Shown here piece after piece: positions 49,090 to 59,338 of a stretch of DNA of 64,000 nucleotides (its first letter is position 1; every line of letters begins with the position of its first letter). A model generated the notes under the pieces. That model searched no databases, was not told the DNA's origin, and worked only from the letters and a program-made list of their open reading frames with translations. The DNA lies in assembly GCF_004322395.1 (NCBI RefSeq), contig NZ_SCTW01000118.1, positions 21,825 through 85,824 on the forward strand, given 5' to 3'. Source of the DNA: Methylobacter sp. GTDB taxonomy: Bacteria > Pseudomonadota > Gammaproteobacteria > Methylococcales > Methylomonadaceae. A program made the translations under genes and the position numbers.

Positions 49090-50046
49090 CTAATCCCGCA
49101 ATGACAAAACCACGGCTCCGGTAACCAGCAAATTCAACAACGCCGCCGGTAACAGCACTTTCCAACCAAAGGCCATCAACTGATCGTAACGAGGCCGAGG
49201 CAACGATCCTCTCAACAAAATGAAAAACATAATGCCGACAGCGGTTTTCAGACAAAACCACAACAGCGGCGGCAACCAGGGGCCCAGCCAACCGCCGAAA
49301 AAAAGCGTCACCATCATCGCCGAGCTAAGCGTAATAGCCAGATACTCGCCGACGAAAAACATACCAAACTTCATGCCGGAATATTCTGTATGAAAGCCTG
49401 CCACCAACTCTTGTTCAGCTTCCGGCAAATCAAGCGGAGTCCGGCGGCTTTCAGCTACCACCGCAATCAGGAAAACGATAAAGCCGAAAAACTGCGGAAC
49501 GATGAACCAACCGCCGCGCTGGGCTTCGACGATCTCCCGTAAATTAAACGTACCGGACAGCATCACCACGCCCATGGCCGAAATGCCCATGAAAACCTCG
49601 TAGCTAATCGTCTGCGCCGCTGCACGAAGGCCGCCAAGCAGCGAGTATTTATTGCTGGACGCATAGCCTGCCAGCACGATGCTGTAGACGGACAGCGAGG
49701 ACAATGCCAGGAAGTAAAGCAATCCGAAATTAAAATCGATGATGCCGATGCCCGGTGCAAAAGGAACGACAGCAAAGCCGGTCAGCATGGTGATAAATAC
49801 GATAGTAGGGGCCAGCACGAATACCGGCTTGTCAGCGAAAGGAGGAATCCAGTCTTCCTTGAAAAACATTTTGACCATGTCCGCCACCACCTGCATTAAA
49901 CCGAGCGGTCCGACCCGATTGGGGCCCAGGCGATCCTGCCAAACCGCCAACAGACGGCGCTCCACCCAGATCAGCATCGCTGAAACAAAAATTACCGAAG
50001 CTAAAATGCCGACTATATCGGCTGCTTCGCCCAGGCCCGCATTCAT
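49090..50046 (-). CDS. nuoH: NADH-quinone oxidoreductase subunit H
   Basis: Forms the quinone-binding chamber with NuoB and NuoD. The 318-residue protein has eight spans, [20 protein letters not shown] near residue 27, [20 protein letters not shown] near residue 135, and [20 protein letters not shown] near residue 205 with the conserved acidic residues. It overlaps nuoG by four bases. Confidence 0.96.
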   Translation of the reverse strand: MNAGLGEAADIVGILASVIFVSAMLIWVERRLLAVWQDRLGPNRVGPLGLMQVVADMVKMFFKEDWIPPFADKPVFVLAPTIVFITMLTGFAVVPFAPGIGIIDFNFGLLYFLALSSLSVYSIVLAGYASSNKYSLLGGLRAAAQTISYEVFMGISAMGVVMLSGTFNLREIVEAQRGGWFIVPQFFGFIVFLIAVVAESRRTPLDLPEAEQELVAGFHTEYSGMKFGMFFVGEYLAITLSSAMMVTLFFGGWLGPWLPPLLWFCLKTAVGIMFFILLRGSLPRPRYDQLMAFGWKVLLPAALLNLLVTGAVVLSLRD

Positions 50047-52733
50047 AACCGACCCTCCTGATTTACTTTTTTTAACGTTACTTGGGTTATGTTTTGCAAA
50101 GATTGGAATGCAGGCAGCCCGGCCGTTATGCCGATCAAACCGCGAGGCAAGGTAAGCTCTGTTTGCACCGGAGCTTTCAGAATAAGGTCTCCTGAAAGAT
50201 CACAGATTCCGACTTGATCGCCGCTATCGACTTCCAATGTTTCCGAGTCCAGCGGATTCAACAAAACGCAAAAAGCAGGCAGCCGTTCAACTATTGGTGA
50301 CGAATGCAGACTTAATTCCTCAGTACCGAAAATATGAGGCAACGGCATGATGTGCCATTGATCCTGCTCCGGCTTGAATGCTGAAGGAATGTCGCTGAAC
50401 CAAGGCATGGTGCCTGACGCTTCAATCAAGCATACTCCGGCATCCCCACCATGCAGATGACCGCCTATTTCTTGCTGGAATTTGTTGATAGCCTGATTGG
50501 AGTTCCAGCCTGGAGCCCAGATAACCGGCAATAAAGCCGGCGGGACGTGTGCCGTATCGCCTTCCATCGAAAAAGCGAACGGCGTTTCGATATCGCTCGG
50601 CTGAGCTGGTTCGTTGACGTTGATATTGGAGTGCATCGCGGTACGGCCGCTATAGCGGTGGGGTTGTCTTGGGATCTTGCAGCCTTTGACCGTGTAACCT
50701 GCTCCCGGCGCGGCCTGGACGATAGCCGCAAGATCGGGAAATGCGTTTGCGCAAGCCGTCGTAAGCGCATCGTGATGCTGCCATTGGGAATCTTCGATGA
50801 TAGCTGTCAACCATTGCCAACTGCCGCGCACCGGCTCTGTTGCCGGATAGACCGGAAAATAACGCTGAGCCCGCCCTTCGTTATTGACCAAGGTGCCTTC
50901 GGATTCGGCGAAAGTCGCCGCAGGCAGCAGCAGCTCGGCATGCTCCGTGGTTTTATTTTCCAGGCTGTCGATAACGACCACATGTGCCGCAGCTTCAAGA
51001 AACAAGTCCACATCTTGGGCGGACGCCCGGCGGTAGAGATCGTTCTCAAGAATAATCACGCTACCGGCCGAACCGCTGCCGACTCGCTCGAAAGCCTGTT
51101 GCAAATGTCTTCCGCCCATGATCGCCAAGCCGAGGCTGTTACATTCCGGTGCCGTAAACACCAGTTGTTTATTTACTGACGGCAATGCCTTGGCGACGTT
51201 GTAGGCCGCCTGAATCACGGCAAGGCTTGCACAACCGGTTCCCGATACGATCAACGGGCGTTTCGCCTGTTTCAGGCTACCGGCAATAGCTAATGCCAAG
51301 GATTGTTCCGCATCGCTCAAAGCGGCAGGCGCAGGAGCCGACTGATCAAGACCATGAGCAATCGCAAAGCCCAACCGGGCAATGTCTTCCGGGCTACCGT
51401 AATGAGTATTCGTGGCCATATCGTCCAGGCGTGTTGCGCAAATTCCGGCAATAAACACCGGAGTTAAGGCCTGTTTATCCAAATTTCTCACTGCGGCATC
51501 TTGCCAAGGCAATACATGCAGGGTGCCAGCCAGCTCGAACGATGCATTGCGCGCGGCCTGCCTTAACGAAAGCGCCAACCTTGGCGCGCTGTGGGTCACA
51601 TCTTCACCGAGGATCAACACCGCATCGGCTTGTTCGACTTCGCGTAGCGAGGGCGAATGAATGCCGCCATCACGCATCAGTTCGGCGATAATATTAAGTA
51701 AACCATGTTCCGTATCCTCCAAACCGAGGAAGAAATTTTCTTCGCCGACCAACGTGCGCAAAGCGAAATTGGCTTCCAGGGAGGCGCGTGGCGAACCGAT
51801 GCCTATCGTCGGTTCGCCGGTTTGCAGCAGGCTACGAAAATAGCTTTCCGCGGTATCGGTTGTGATGTCAAGGCGTCCGTTGAGCTGCGGTTTTCTGATG
51901 CGTTCGGGACTATTGACAAAACCGTATCCAAAGCGCCCTCTATCGCAAAGAAAATAGCCGTTGATTTCGCCGTTATAGCGATTAATAACTCGCCTGAGCT
52001 CTCCGTAGCGTTCGCCGGGAGCGATGTTGCAGCCCAAGCCGCAATGGACGCAAATCGACGGCGCGCTTTGTAAATCCCATTTGCGCACATAATGAGCACT
52101 GAAGGTTTTGTCGGTGAAGACACCGGTCGGACAGACTTCGACCAGATTGCCGCTGAATTCGTTTTCGAGTGCGCCATCCTCAAACCGGCCGAAATAGACA
52201 TTGTTATGCATGCCCAAAACTTGCAGATCTTTGCCTCCGGCATACTCGTCATAGAAGCGCACGCATCGGTAACAAGCGATGCAGCGGTTCATCTCGTGAT
52301 TGATAAACGGGCCGAGATCCTGGTTGTTATGGGTCCGTTTCAGGCCGCGGTAGCGGCGAAAAGTATGGCCGCTCATAACTGTCATGTCCTGCAAATGACA
52401 TTCGCCACCTTCTTCGCAAACCGGGCAGTCATGGGGATGGTTGGTCATCAGCAGTTCGATATTATCACTGCGAAATTTCCGCGCCTGTTCGGCGTCCAGG
52501 GAAATACGCATCGCATCGGCTACCGGCGTCATGCAGGCCATAACCAGCTTGCCCCGCTTGTCTTCCGCATCCTTGTATTGAATGATTGCGCATTGCCGAC
52601 AAGCGCCCGCCGAACCCATTGCCGGATGCCAGCAAAAATAGGGCAAATCAAGTCCCAGAGACAAACAGGCGGACAGCAGATTGTCGCCGCCCTGAACCTC
52701 ATAAGATTGGCCGTCGATTTCGATACGAGGCAT
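50043..52733 (-). CDS. nuoG: NADH-quinone oxidoreductase subunit G
   Basis: Large iron-sulfur subunit of the peripheral arm, 896 residues. N-terminus: [2Fe-2S] cysteines in [18 protein letters not shown] near residue 33, the [15 protein letters not shown] cluster near residue 97 (HxxxC type), [10 protein letters not shown] near residue 152, and CVHCGLGC near residue 229. A molybdopterin-oxidoreductase-like region without evident cofactor site follows. I use ATG 52733 (TGATG overlap with nuoF); a GTG one codon earlier is possible. Confidence 0.95.
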   Translation of the reverse strand: MPRIEIDGQSYEVQGGDNLLSACLSLGLDLPYFCWHPAMGSAGACRQCAIIQYKDAEDKRGKLVMACMTPVADAMRISLDAEQARKFRSDNIELLMTNHPHDCPVCEEGGECHLQDMTVMSGHTFRRYRGLKRTHNNQDLGPFINHEMNRCIACYRCVRFYDEYAGGKDLQVLGMHNNVYFGRFEDGALENEFSGNLVEVCPTGVFTDKTFSAHYVRKWDLQSAPSICVHCGLGCNIAPGERYGELRRVINRYNGEINGYFLCDRGRFGYGFVNSPERIRKPQLNGRLDITTDTAESYFRSLLQTGEPTIGIGSPRASLEANFALRTLVGEENFFLGLEDTEHGLLNIIAELMRDGGIHSPSLREVEQADAVLILGEDVTHSAPRLALSLRQAARNASFELAGTLHVLPWQDAAVRNLDKQALTPVFIAGICATRLDDMATNTHYGSPEDIARLGFAIAHGLDQSAPAPAALSDAEQSLALAIAGSLKQAKRPLIVSGTGCASLAVIQAAYNVAKALPSVNKQLVFTAPECNSLGLAIMGGRHLQQAFERVGSGSAGSVIILENDLYRRASAQDVDLFLEAAAHVVVIDSLENKTTEHAELLLPAATFAESEGTLVNNEGRAQRYFPVYPATEPVRGSWQWLTAIIEDSQWQHHDALTTACANAFPDLAAIVQAAPGAGYTVKGCKIPRQPHRYSGRTAMHSNINVNEPAQPSDIETPFAFSMEGDTAHVPPALLPVIWAPGWNSNQAINKFQQEIGGHLHGGDAGVCLIEASGTMPWFSDIPSAFKPEQDQWHIMPLPHIFGTEELSLHSSPIVERLPAFCVLLNPLDSETLEVDSGDQVGICDLSGDLILKAPVQTELTLPRGLIGITAGLPAFQSLQNITQVTLKKVNQEGRL

Positions 52734-54022
52734 CACACCGGCTCCATTGCGACGCTTTGATCGACGATGTAATGTTCAAAATCCTCGCGGAAATATTTAA
52801 GCGCGCTTTGCAACGGTTCCATGGCTCCGGGAGCTAACGCACAAAAGGTATTTCCGGGGCCCAGCATGCGAGTTAATCCGGACAAAGTATCAAGGTCTTC
52901 GATGCGGCCTTGCCCTGCGATAATGTCTTTTAGTAAGGTTACCGTCCAAGGCAAACCGTCCCGGCACGGCGTGCACCAGCCGCAAGATTCCTGGGCGAAA
53001 AACTGCTCCAGATTCAGCACCATTTGTACCGGGCAGGTTTGGTCGTCAAGGACGACGATGGTTCCGGTTCCCAGTCGGCTACCGGCTTTGGCTACGGCAT
53101 CAAAATCCATCGCCACATCCAAATGCTCGGGCAGCAAAAAGTCGGTCGATGCACCGCCGGGCAGGAAGCCGCGCAGCTTGTAACCGCCCTGCATACCGCC
53201 GGCATGTTGTTCGATGATTTCACGAATCGGAGTGCCCATCGGCAATTCCCATAAACCGGGACGTTTAACGCGGCCGCTGGCCCCGAATAGTTTTGTTCCT
53301 TTATCCGCGCCTCGCGCCAAGCCCTGATACCATTCGACGCCATAATGCAAAATGTGCGGCACGTTGCACAAGGTTTCGACGTTATTGACTACGGTCGGTT
53401 TGCCCCAAAGCCCGCTGACCAGCGGGAAAGGCGGTTTAGCCCTGGGCGTGGCTCTCTTCCCCTCCAGCACATTAATCAGCGCGGTTTCCTCTCCACAGAT
53501 ATAACGCCCTGCGCTGGTATGCAAAACTATCTCCAGGCTGAAAGCCGAATTTAATATGTGTTCGCCCAAATAGCCTTTAGACCGGGCTTCTTGCAAAGCA
53601 TAAGCAAGACGTAGCTTGGCAAGGTGGTATTCATTGCGCAGGAAGATATAGGCGGTATTTGCCTGAATCGCATAGGCCGCAATGATCATGCCTTCGATCA
53701 ATTGATGCGGGTCTTGCTCTATCAGTATTCTATCTTTGAACGTTCCCGGCTCCATTTCATCGGCGTTGGCAATCAAGTAGCGAGTTTGTGGAGCATTGGC
53801 ATCCATAGGCACCATACTCCATTTGAGTCCGGCGCTGAATCCCGCTCCGCCGCGGCCACGCAATCCCGCATCTTTAACCCATTGCTGCACGTCTTTCGGC
53901 TGCAACTCTGCGATTGTCTTGCGCAGTCCTTGATAACCGCCGGTGCTCTCGTAATCGGCCAGCGTAGCAAAGGCGCGGTCCGGGCGGATATTTTTAGTCA
54001 GCGGCTTATCCAAAGTTTCCAT
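52733..54022 (-). CDS. nuoF: NADH-quinone oxidoreductase subunit F
   Basis: NADH- and FMN-binding entry subunit with one [4Fe-4S] cluster. The 429-residue protein has the FMN/NAD loop GLRGRGGAGFSAGLKW near residue 54, NADEMEPGTFKDR, the ICGEETALINVLEGKR segment near residue 180 and the cluster ligands in ESCGWCTPCRDG near residue 348. It starts six bases below the nuoE stop. Confidence 0.97.
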   Translation of the reverse strand: METLDKPLTKNIRPDRAFATLADYESTGGYQGLRKTIAELQPKDVQQWVKDAGLRGRGGAGFSAGLKWSMVPMDANAPQTRYLIANADEMEPGTFKDRILIEQDPHQLIEGMIIAAYAIQANTAYIFLRNEYHLAKLRLAYALQEARSKGYLGEHILNSAFSLEIVLHTSAGRYICGEETALINVLEGKRATPRAKPPFPLVSGLWGKPTVVNNVETLCNVPHILHYGVEWYQGLARGADKGTKLFGASGRVKRPGLWELPMGTPIREIIEQHAGGMQGGYKLRGFLPGGASTDFLLPEHLDVAMDFDAVAKAGSRLGTGTIVVLDDQTCPVQMVLNLEQFFAQESCGWCTPCRDGLPWTVTLLKDIIAGQGRIEDLDTLSGLTRMLGPGNTFCALAPGAMEPLQSALKYFREDFEHYIVDQSVAMEPV

Positions 54023-54028
54023 AGCAGG

Positions 54029-54508
54029 TTACCTTCCGAAAATCTCGTTAACGGCATTTTCGCCAAGGTCGAGTCTCAGCTGATCCCCAACCATCGCAAC
54101 CGGCGCATGGTCGCAAGCGCCCAGGCACACAATCGGCAAAATAGTGTATTCGCCGTCCGTAGATATTTCGCCCAATTCGACGTTCAAATGCCGGCACAAG
54201 CGCTCCTTTATTTGATCGCTACCCAACATCCAGCAGGTAACGCTGTCGCAATAATGAATGACGGTTTTGCCGACGGGTTGGCGGTAAATCAGATTGTAGA
54301 AAGTTGCTACCGCTTCAAGTTGTGCGGGCGATGTTTCCAATAGCTCGGCGATAGCAACCAGACACTCGTCGGAAATCCAGCGGCGGTGTTTTTGAACGAT
54401 TTTCAGCGCTTCGATGGAGATCGCGGCTTTATCCGGATAATGACTTATCTCGGCGTTAATTTCCTCGATTTCAGCAAGACTTAAACCCTCAAAAGTTGGC
54501 TCGTTCAT
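54029..54508 (-). CDS. nuoE: NADH-quinone oxidoreductase subunit E
   Basis: A 159-residue thioredoxin-like [2Fe-2S] subunit (N1a cluster). Ligands lie in HYCDSVTCWMLGS near residue 90 and CLGACDHAPVAMVGD near residue 129. It follows nuoCD with a one-base gap. Confidence 0.96.
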   Translation of the reverse strand: MNEPTFEGLSLAEIEEINAEISHYPDKAAISIEALKIVQKHRRWISDECLVAIAELLETSPAQLEAVATFYNLIYRQPVGKTVIHYCDSVTCWMLGSDQIKERLCRHLNVELGEISTDGEYTILPIVCLGACDHAPVAMVGDQLRLDLGENAVNEIFGR

Positions 54509-54509
54509 G

Positions 54510-56309
54510 TCAGCGGTCCACGTCGGCCATCACAAAATCTATGCTGGCTAATACTGCAACCAGGTCGGGAATCATCATTCCACGGCACATCATCGGTATC
54601 ATTTGTAAATGCGGAAAAGACGGTGTGCGGATACGGGTACGGTAGGACATCGTGTTGCCATCGCTGGACAAATAGTAAGCATTCAAACCTTTGGTGGCCT
54701 CGACGGTTACGCAGGATTCGCCGGCAGGAATCACCGGTCCCCAGCTTACATTCAGAAAATGCTGGATCAGGGTTTCTATATCATGCAGCGTACGTGCTTT
54801 GGGCGGCGGCGTGGTCAACGGGTGATAGGCTTTATGCGGCCCTTCCGGCATGTTGTCCATGCATTGCTTGATGATGCGAAGACTCTGGCGCATCTCCTCT
54901 ACCCGCACAGTGCAACGGTCGTAACAGTCGCCGCGACTGCCGGTGGGGATTTCAAACTCGTAATTTTCATAGCCCGAATAAGGCCGCGCTTTGCGGTAAT
55001 CCCATGCAAATCCGGTAGCTCGAAGATTCGGGCCGGTCGCGCTCCAGTCGATGGCTTCTTCAGTGTTATACGCGCCGATACCCTGAGTCCGATGCTTCAG
55101 TGTGGTGTTTTGCAGCACCAGCTTGTCGTATTGATCCAGCCGGGCAGGCAAGTAATCGATAAACTCGCGTATGCGTTTATGCCAGCCTTTGGGCAAATCC
55201 ATTGCGACGCCGCCGATTCGGAAGTAACTGGCATGCATCCGCGCACCGCTAATCGATTCCAGAATATCGAACACTTTTTCGCGGTCGATAAACATATAAA
55301 AAATCGGCGACATCTGGCCCAAATCCTGGGTATAAGTGCCGTAAAACAGCAGGTGACTGGCAAGACGGTAGAGTTCGCAAATCATCACGCGGATGACTTG
55401 AGCGCGCTCCGGAACGTCGATTCCAGCCAATTGCTCCACGGCAAGTACATAAGGCAGGTTATTCATCGATCCGCCCAAATAATCGACCCGGTCCGTATAA
55501 GGGATGTAGGTGTGCCAGGACTGCCGTTCGCCCATTTTTTCCGCGCCGCGATGGTGATAGCCGATGTCGGGCAGCGCATCGACAATCTCCTCGCCATCCA
55601 GTTGCAACGCGATACGGAATACGCCATGAACGCTAGGATGATTGGGGCCCATATTCAGGAACATGAAATCGCTGTCTTCGCTGTGCCGACGCATGCCCCA
55701 ATCTTCCGGCACGAAGCGCAAAGCGTCTTGTTCGATGTCCTGCTGCCGGTCGGAAAGACTATAGGGTTCCATTTCGGTTGCGCGGGCGTAATGATCCTTG
55801 CGTAGCGGATGGCCCTGCCAAGTTGGCGGCATCAGGATGCGCCGAAGATGCGGATGGCCTTCAAAGACGATGCCGAACATATCCCAGACTTCGCGCTCGT
55901 ACCAATTGGCCGAGGGCCAAATATTGCTGATAGTCGGCACGGACAAGTCGGCTTCGGTCAGCGCAACTTTGAGCCGGATATCTTCATTGCGTTCAAACGA
56001 GAGCAAATGATAGACGACGGTAAATTCGCTGTCCGGAAGGTCTTGCCGATGGCTGCGCTGCCGCTCGTCGATAGCTGTCAGGTCGAACAATAAACCAAAG
56101 GGCGGAACTGCCTGTAATTTTAGATAGAGGAGAATGGTGCGCAGGTTCTGCCGGGAAACCCAAAGCGTGATTATGCCGTCGCGGGTCGGCTGGATGGCAA
56201 AGCCATCCGCGCCTATTCGCTCGGTCAGTTCGCGAACGATCCGCGGTGCTTCAGTAGGAATATCGATGCTGTCAGCGGTACTGTCCAATGTATTCCCCTT
56301 CGTATTCAT
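54510..56309 (-). CDS. nuoCD: NADH-quinone oxidoreductase fused subunits C and D
   Basis: A 599-residue fusion, as in E. coli. The C part (to about residue 195) contains [20 protein letters not shown] and [10 protein letters not shown]. The D part begins with [20 protein letters not shown] near residue 215 and has [20 protein letters not shown], the quinone-site-lining segments, and the C-terminal VMADVDR end with the conserved Asp. Upstream, a 472-base repeat-filled gap separates it from nuoB. Confidence 0.97.
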   Translation of the reverse strand: MNTKGNTLDSTADSIDIPTEAPRIVRELTERIGADGFAIQPTRDGIITLWVSRQNLRTILLYLKLQAVPPFGLLFDLTAIDERQRSHRQDLPDSEFTVVYHLLSFERNEDIRLKVALTEADLSVPTISNIWPSANWYEREVWDMFGIVFEGHPHLRRILMPPTWQGHPLRKDHYARATEMEPYSLSDRQQDIEQDALRFVPEDWGMRRHSEDSDFMFLNMGPNHPSVHGVFRIALQLDGEEIVDALPDIGYHHRGAEKMGERQSWHTYIPYTDRVDYLGGSMNNLPYVLAVEQLAGIDVPERAQVIRVMICELYRLASHLLFYGTYTQDLGQMSPIFYMFIDREKVFDILESISGARMHASYFRIGGVAMDLPKGWHKRIREFIDYLPARLDQYDKLVLQNTTLKHRTQGIGAYNTEEAIDWSATGPNLRATGFAWDYRKARPYSGYENYEFEIPTGSRGDCYDRCTVRVEEMRQSLRIIKQCMDNMPEGPHKAYHPLTTPPPKARTLHDIETLIQHFLNVSWGPVIPAGESCVTVEATKGLNAYYLSSDGNTMSYRTRIRTPSFPHLQMIPMMCRGMMIPDLVAVLASIDFVMADVDR

Positions 56310-56333
56310 AACAGGTAAATCGGTTATAAAATA

Positions 56334-56760
56334 TTCACCACGAAGGCACGAAGAAATAAAACTTCGTGTGGTGAATTAAGGCCTAATGTTACGCTTAGAC
56401 GGTACTCCCGTTTGCCGCGCCGAGCACCGGAGCTTTCGGCGGGAGTAGCCCGAAAGGGGCGCTGCATGGATGCAGCGCGTTGCCAGAGGGCCAAGGATGG
56501 CCCTTCTGGCAACCCTCGTCGAAAGTGACAAATTTGCCAGGAGCAAATTTGAACAGCCATCGGCTGGCCCGCAGGGCGAAAACCAGGGATGGTTTTCGTA
56601 GCAGCGCAGGAAGCAAGCGGCAACCGGGTCGCCTTTTCTTTGGTTACTTTCTTTTGGCGAAGCAAAAGAAAGTAACTCGCCCTCGGGTGCGAGAACCCGA
56701 TTCAAATAAACGTCGCGGTAGCGACACTAAATGGCGCGCACAGCACGCCCTACGTATACG
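56334..56760. repeat. Composite multi-hairpin repeat between nuoB and nuoCD
   Basis: The element starts with a TTCACCACGAAG/CTTCGTGTGGTGAA inverted repeat (56334-56375). It continues with a row of hairpins: GCGCTGCAT-GG-ATGCAGCGC (56459-56478), GTTGCCAG..GGCC/GGCC..TCTGGCAAC (56479-56513), CAAATTTGC/GCAAATTTG (about 56528-56550), CGAAAACCA/TGGTTTTCG (about 56577-56598) and a perfect 14-bp stem GTTACTTTCTTTTG/CAAAAGAAAGTAAC (56643-56676). It ends with a GCGCGCACAGCACGCCCTAC repeat like the one at 7990. ORFs drawn through it are artefacts of its open frames. Confidence 0.9.
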
Positions 56761-56781
56761 CGAAAAAATTTACCAGCCAGG

Positions 56782-57423
56782 CTATATCTCGTCCGGACTT
56801 CTCAACTGCCGGGCATGCATCCTTTCTTCGGTTAGCAAATCGCGGTAACTGGGCTTGGATGATTTAGCTACCGTTTGATCGCCTGCTACCCAGCTTAACG
56901 GACGTCTTTCTTTGCCTATCGCATCCTGCAACAGCATCAATCCTTGCAATAAGGCCTCGGGCCGGGGCGGACAGCCCGGCACATAAACATCCACCGGTAA
57001 AAATTTGTCCACTCCCTGTACGACGCTGTAAATATCGTACATGCCGCCGGAGTTGGCGCAGGAACCCATGGATATGACCCAGCGCGGCTCCAGCAGTTGG
57101 TCGTAGAGCCGCTTGACCACCGGCGCCATTTTTATAAAAACAGTGCCCGAAATAACGATCAGGTCCGCCTGACGAGGCGACCCCCTGATCACTTCGGAGC
57201 CGAAACGGGCAATGTCATGGCGGCTGGTGAATGCGGTCGCCATCTCTACATAGCAGCAAGACAGGCCGAAGTTAAAAGGCCAAACGGAATGAGATTGTCC
57301 CCATGCGACCATATCCTCGAGCTTGGCAAACAGGCAATTACGGCGCAACGCCTCATCATAAGTCTGCTGCCCATGCTGTGAGTTGGAATCGGTCTCCGCT
57401 TTGGTTAAAGTCCAATGCTGCAT
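56782..57423 (-). CDS. nuoB: NADH-quinone oxidoreductase subunit B
   Basis: Carries cluster N2, the last iron-sulfur centre before quinone. Ligands are visible: the adjacent Cys pair in [10 protein letters not shown] near residue 55, [11 protein letters not shown] near residue 120 and [14 protein letters not shown] near residue 149. The 213-residue protein is close to the E. coli length (220) and lies nine bases after nuoA. Confidence 0.97.
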   Translation of the reverse strand: MQHWTLTKAETDSNSQHGQQTYDEALRRNCLFAKLEDMVAWGQSHSVWPFNFGLSCCYVEMATAFTSRHDIARFGSEVIRGSPRQADLIVISGTVFIKMAPVVKRLYDQLLEPRWVISMGSCANSGGMYDIYSVVQGVDKFLPVDVYVPGCPPRPEALLQGLMLLQDAIGKERRPLSWVAGDQTVAKSSKPSYRDLLTEERMHARQLRSPDEI

Positions 57424-57431
57424 AGTTTCTC

Positions 57432-57860
57432 CTATGATCCGACGCTACGCTGCCGGCGAGTACGCCAATCAAGAGCGCCGATAGCCCACAGGTAAATCAA
57501 TGCAGCGATTAATACGCCGATAAAAATCAGTGCTTCGATAAAACCGAACCAGCCGGACTCTTGCAATGCCACCGACCAGGCAAACAGGAATACGCTTTCC
57601 ATATCGAAAATAACAAAAAAGATCGCAAGTAAATAAAACTGAACGGAAAATCGGATATGAACATCGCCCGCAGCAACAATCCCCGATTCGAAAGGCTCGT
57701 CGGCAGCTTTGGCGTGATGCCTCTGGCCCAACAGGTGCGCGCCACCTAGCATAATACCGGTGATCGCAATTACGGCTCCGAAATAAATGATTAGTTGGAG
57801 CAGGTCGGCAGTAAGAATAACTTCGGAGTTCTGCATATCAACGAGCCTCATTTTATCCAT
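57432..57860 (-). CDS. nuoA: NADH-quinone oxidoreductase subunit A
   Basis: First gene of the complex I operon; a 142-residue, three-span subunit with the family segments [20 protein letters not shown] and [20 protein letters not shown], including the functionally important acidic residues of the loop and the FDME motif. Alternative internal starts (MRLVDM, MQNSEV) are possible. The operon promoter should lie upstream in the gap to 58348. Confidence 0.95.
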   Translation of the reverse strand: MDKMRLVDMQNSEVILTADLLQLIIYFGAVIAITGIMLGGAHLLGQRHHAKAADEPFESGIVAAGDVHIRFSVQFYLLAIFFVIFDMESVFLFAWSVALQESGWFGFIEALIFIGVLIAALIYLWAIGALDWRTRRQRSVGS

Positions 57861-58348
57861 AAAAGATTTAAAGATATGAACTCAACAGCGGAGAGTTTTT
57901 TAGTCTACTTAGCCTTTAAATTACCTCTTTCAACCGAAAAATTTGCCGGCGCGCCGATGCTTTAAAACTTTACTTTTAAAGACCGCAAACCATTCTATCC
58001 ATGAAGGCAAAAAAAAATATTAGTACAAATGCCTATCTGATCAGGAAGTTGTTTCAGCCAATTGAAAAAGGTTTTTGCGTACAAGCTTTCCGGGAAGTTG
58101 CCATATGACCATGGATCAAGCGGCTGCGCTGAACCGGAAAAACACCCTATGAGTAAATGGCCTTGGGTTCCAACCAAATAAATACCTATCATGCGCCCCC
58201 GCTATTTTCTATACGTAGTTTGCACAACTTGACGTGTTTACGGCATTAAAAGCATCATGCCTATATGTTGAGCAGTTGTATGAAATCGACGCAATAGTTG
58301 AATTATCGGCAATTGATGACTTGGCTACTGTTTTGAGAGGAGTAAATA
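57861..58348. other. Divergent intergenic region, nuoA and the Tyr/Pro-rich protein gene
   Basis: A 488-base gap between two divergent starts. It must carry the promoter of the nuo operon on one side and of the secreted-protein gene on the other, but I can name no box with confidence. The one minus-strand ORF here (57995-58192) lacks coding character. Confidence 0.5.
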
Positions 58349-58702
58349 ATGAAAGCACGTACAATGCTGACAGCGCTACTATTGGTAGCTTGCGGTTTGT
58401 ATAGTGAGGCCGATTGGGCTCATAGCCGTTTCGGTTTTTATTTTGGCGTACCACTTTATTCTTATCCTTATTATCCGTATCCGTCCTATTATCCTTACCA
58501 ATCCCCTTACTATTATCCACCGACGATAATCACCGTTCCCGTTACACCGCCCACTTATATACAGCAGTCCCCGCAGAATACCCAACAATATCCGTCCGGT
58601 TACTGGTATTACTGCAATAATCCCAAAGGTTATTACCCTTATGTCAAGCAATGCTCAGAAAGCTGGCAAGAAGTTGAACCGGTACCGCCCACACCGCGTT
58701 AA
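58349..58702 (+). CDS. Secreted Tyr/Pro-rich protein
   Basis: A 117-residue protein with a signal peptide (ARTMLTALLLVACGLYSEAD), possibly with a lipobox-like VACG. A repetitive low-complexity core follows (YPYYPYPSYYPYQSPYYYPP), then a Gln/Pro linker and a C-terminal domain with two cysteines (YYCNNPKGYYPYVKQCSESW). The C-terminal YYC-x-YYPYV-x-C pattern with W recurs in many proteobacterial exported proteins. A GAGGAG box precedes the start. The next gene follows after 11 bases, so they form an operon. Function unknown. Confidence 0.8.
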   Translation: MKARTMLTALLLVACGLYSEADWAHSRFGFYFGVPLYSYPYYPYPSYYPYQSPYYYPPTIITVPVTPPTYIQQSPQNTQQYPSGYWYYCNNPKGYYPYVKQCSESWQEVEPVPPTPR

Positions 58703-58713
58703 GGAGTCTTAAT

Positions 58714-59238
58714 ATGTCGCGTTTAACTCTAATGTTTTCGGCCATGGCCATACTGACGACAGTCACCGGCTGCGTCAGTATGCCAAGTGGGCCCAGTGTT
58801 ATGGTGCTGCCGGGTACCGGTCTATCTTTCGAACAGTTTAGTAACGATAATGTTATCTGTCAGCAATATGCTTCGTTCCAGGTCGGCGGCACTACAGCTA
58901 ACCAAGCGGCGGTAAAAAGCGGAGTCACTAGCGCCGCAGTCGGCACGGCGCTAGGCGCGGCAGCCGGCGCTGCAATCGGTGGGGGAGAGGGTGCGGCCAT
59001 CGGAGCCGGTAGCGGTTTGGTGGGCGGCAGCTTGGTCGGTACCGGCGCCGCCAGTACCTCGATGTACGAAGCGCAAGAGCGCTACGATGCGGCTTTTATT
59101 CAATGCATGTATGCCAAAGGCCATCAGGTTCCTGTGTCTGGGCAGTTCTCGTATCAATCATCCCGTCGCTCTACGCCGCCAGCCTCGCAGATTCCGCCGC
59201 CTCCGCCCGGATCGCCGCCACCGGCTCCTACACGTTAA
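58714..59238 (+). CDS. Glycine-zipper lipoprotein
   Basis: A 174-residue protein with a lipoprotein signal (SAMAILTTVTGCVSM, lipid on the Cys), a short conserved N-domain (FEQFSNDNVICQQYASFQVG), and a glycine-zipper region (AVGTALGAAAGAAIGGGEGA). A C-terminal domain with CMYAKGHQVPV follows, then a proline-rich tail. This pattern (YMGG-like glycine zipper) is found in outer-membrane lipoproteins. It probably functions with the preceding secreted protein at the envelope. An AAGGAG box precedes the ATG. Confidence 0.82.
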   Translation: MSRLTLMFSAMAILTTVTGCVSMPSGPSVMVLPGTGLSFEQFSNDNVICQQYASFQVGGTTANQAAVKSGVTSAAVGTALGAAAGAAIGGGEGAAIGAGSGLVGGSLVGTGAASTSMYEAQERYDAAFIQCMYAKGHQVPVSGQFSYQSSRRSTPPASQIPPPPPGSPPPAPTR

Positions 59239-59338
59239 CAGCAGAATCAAAAATTCATTACTCGGCGACATAGCCGGTAGCCCGAAGTCATCAAACGTGC
59301 GAGGATAATCGAGATCCAACATTTTCTCAGGAATGCTT

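Noticed and set aside
53624..54343. 239-codon ORF antisense to nuoF and nuoE
   Set aside because: Fully antisense to two conserved genes, no ribosome binding site and no family resemblance.
54609..55805. 398-codon ORF antisense to nuoCD
   Set aside because: It lies wholly opposite a clearly conserved gene; long antisense frames arise from codon bias there, and the peptide has no recognisable fold or start context.
56324..56848. Several ORFs of 73-122 codons on both strands between nuoB and nuoCD
   Set aside because: They are open frames through a palindromic composite repeat; the peptides are mirror images of the repeat arms and carry no domain.
57995..58192. 65-codon minus-strand ORF upstream of nuoA
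   Set aside because: No ribosome binding site or coding pattern; it lies in the promoter gap between divergent genes.
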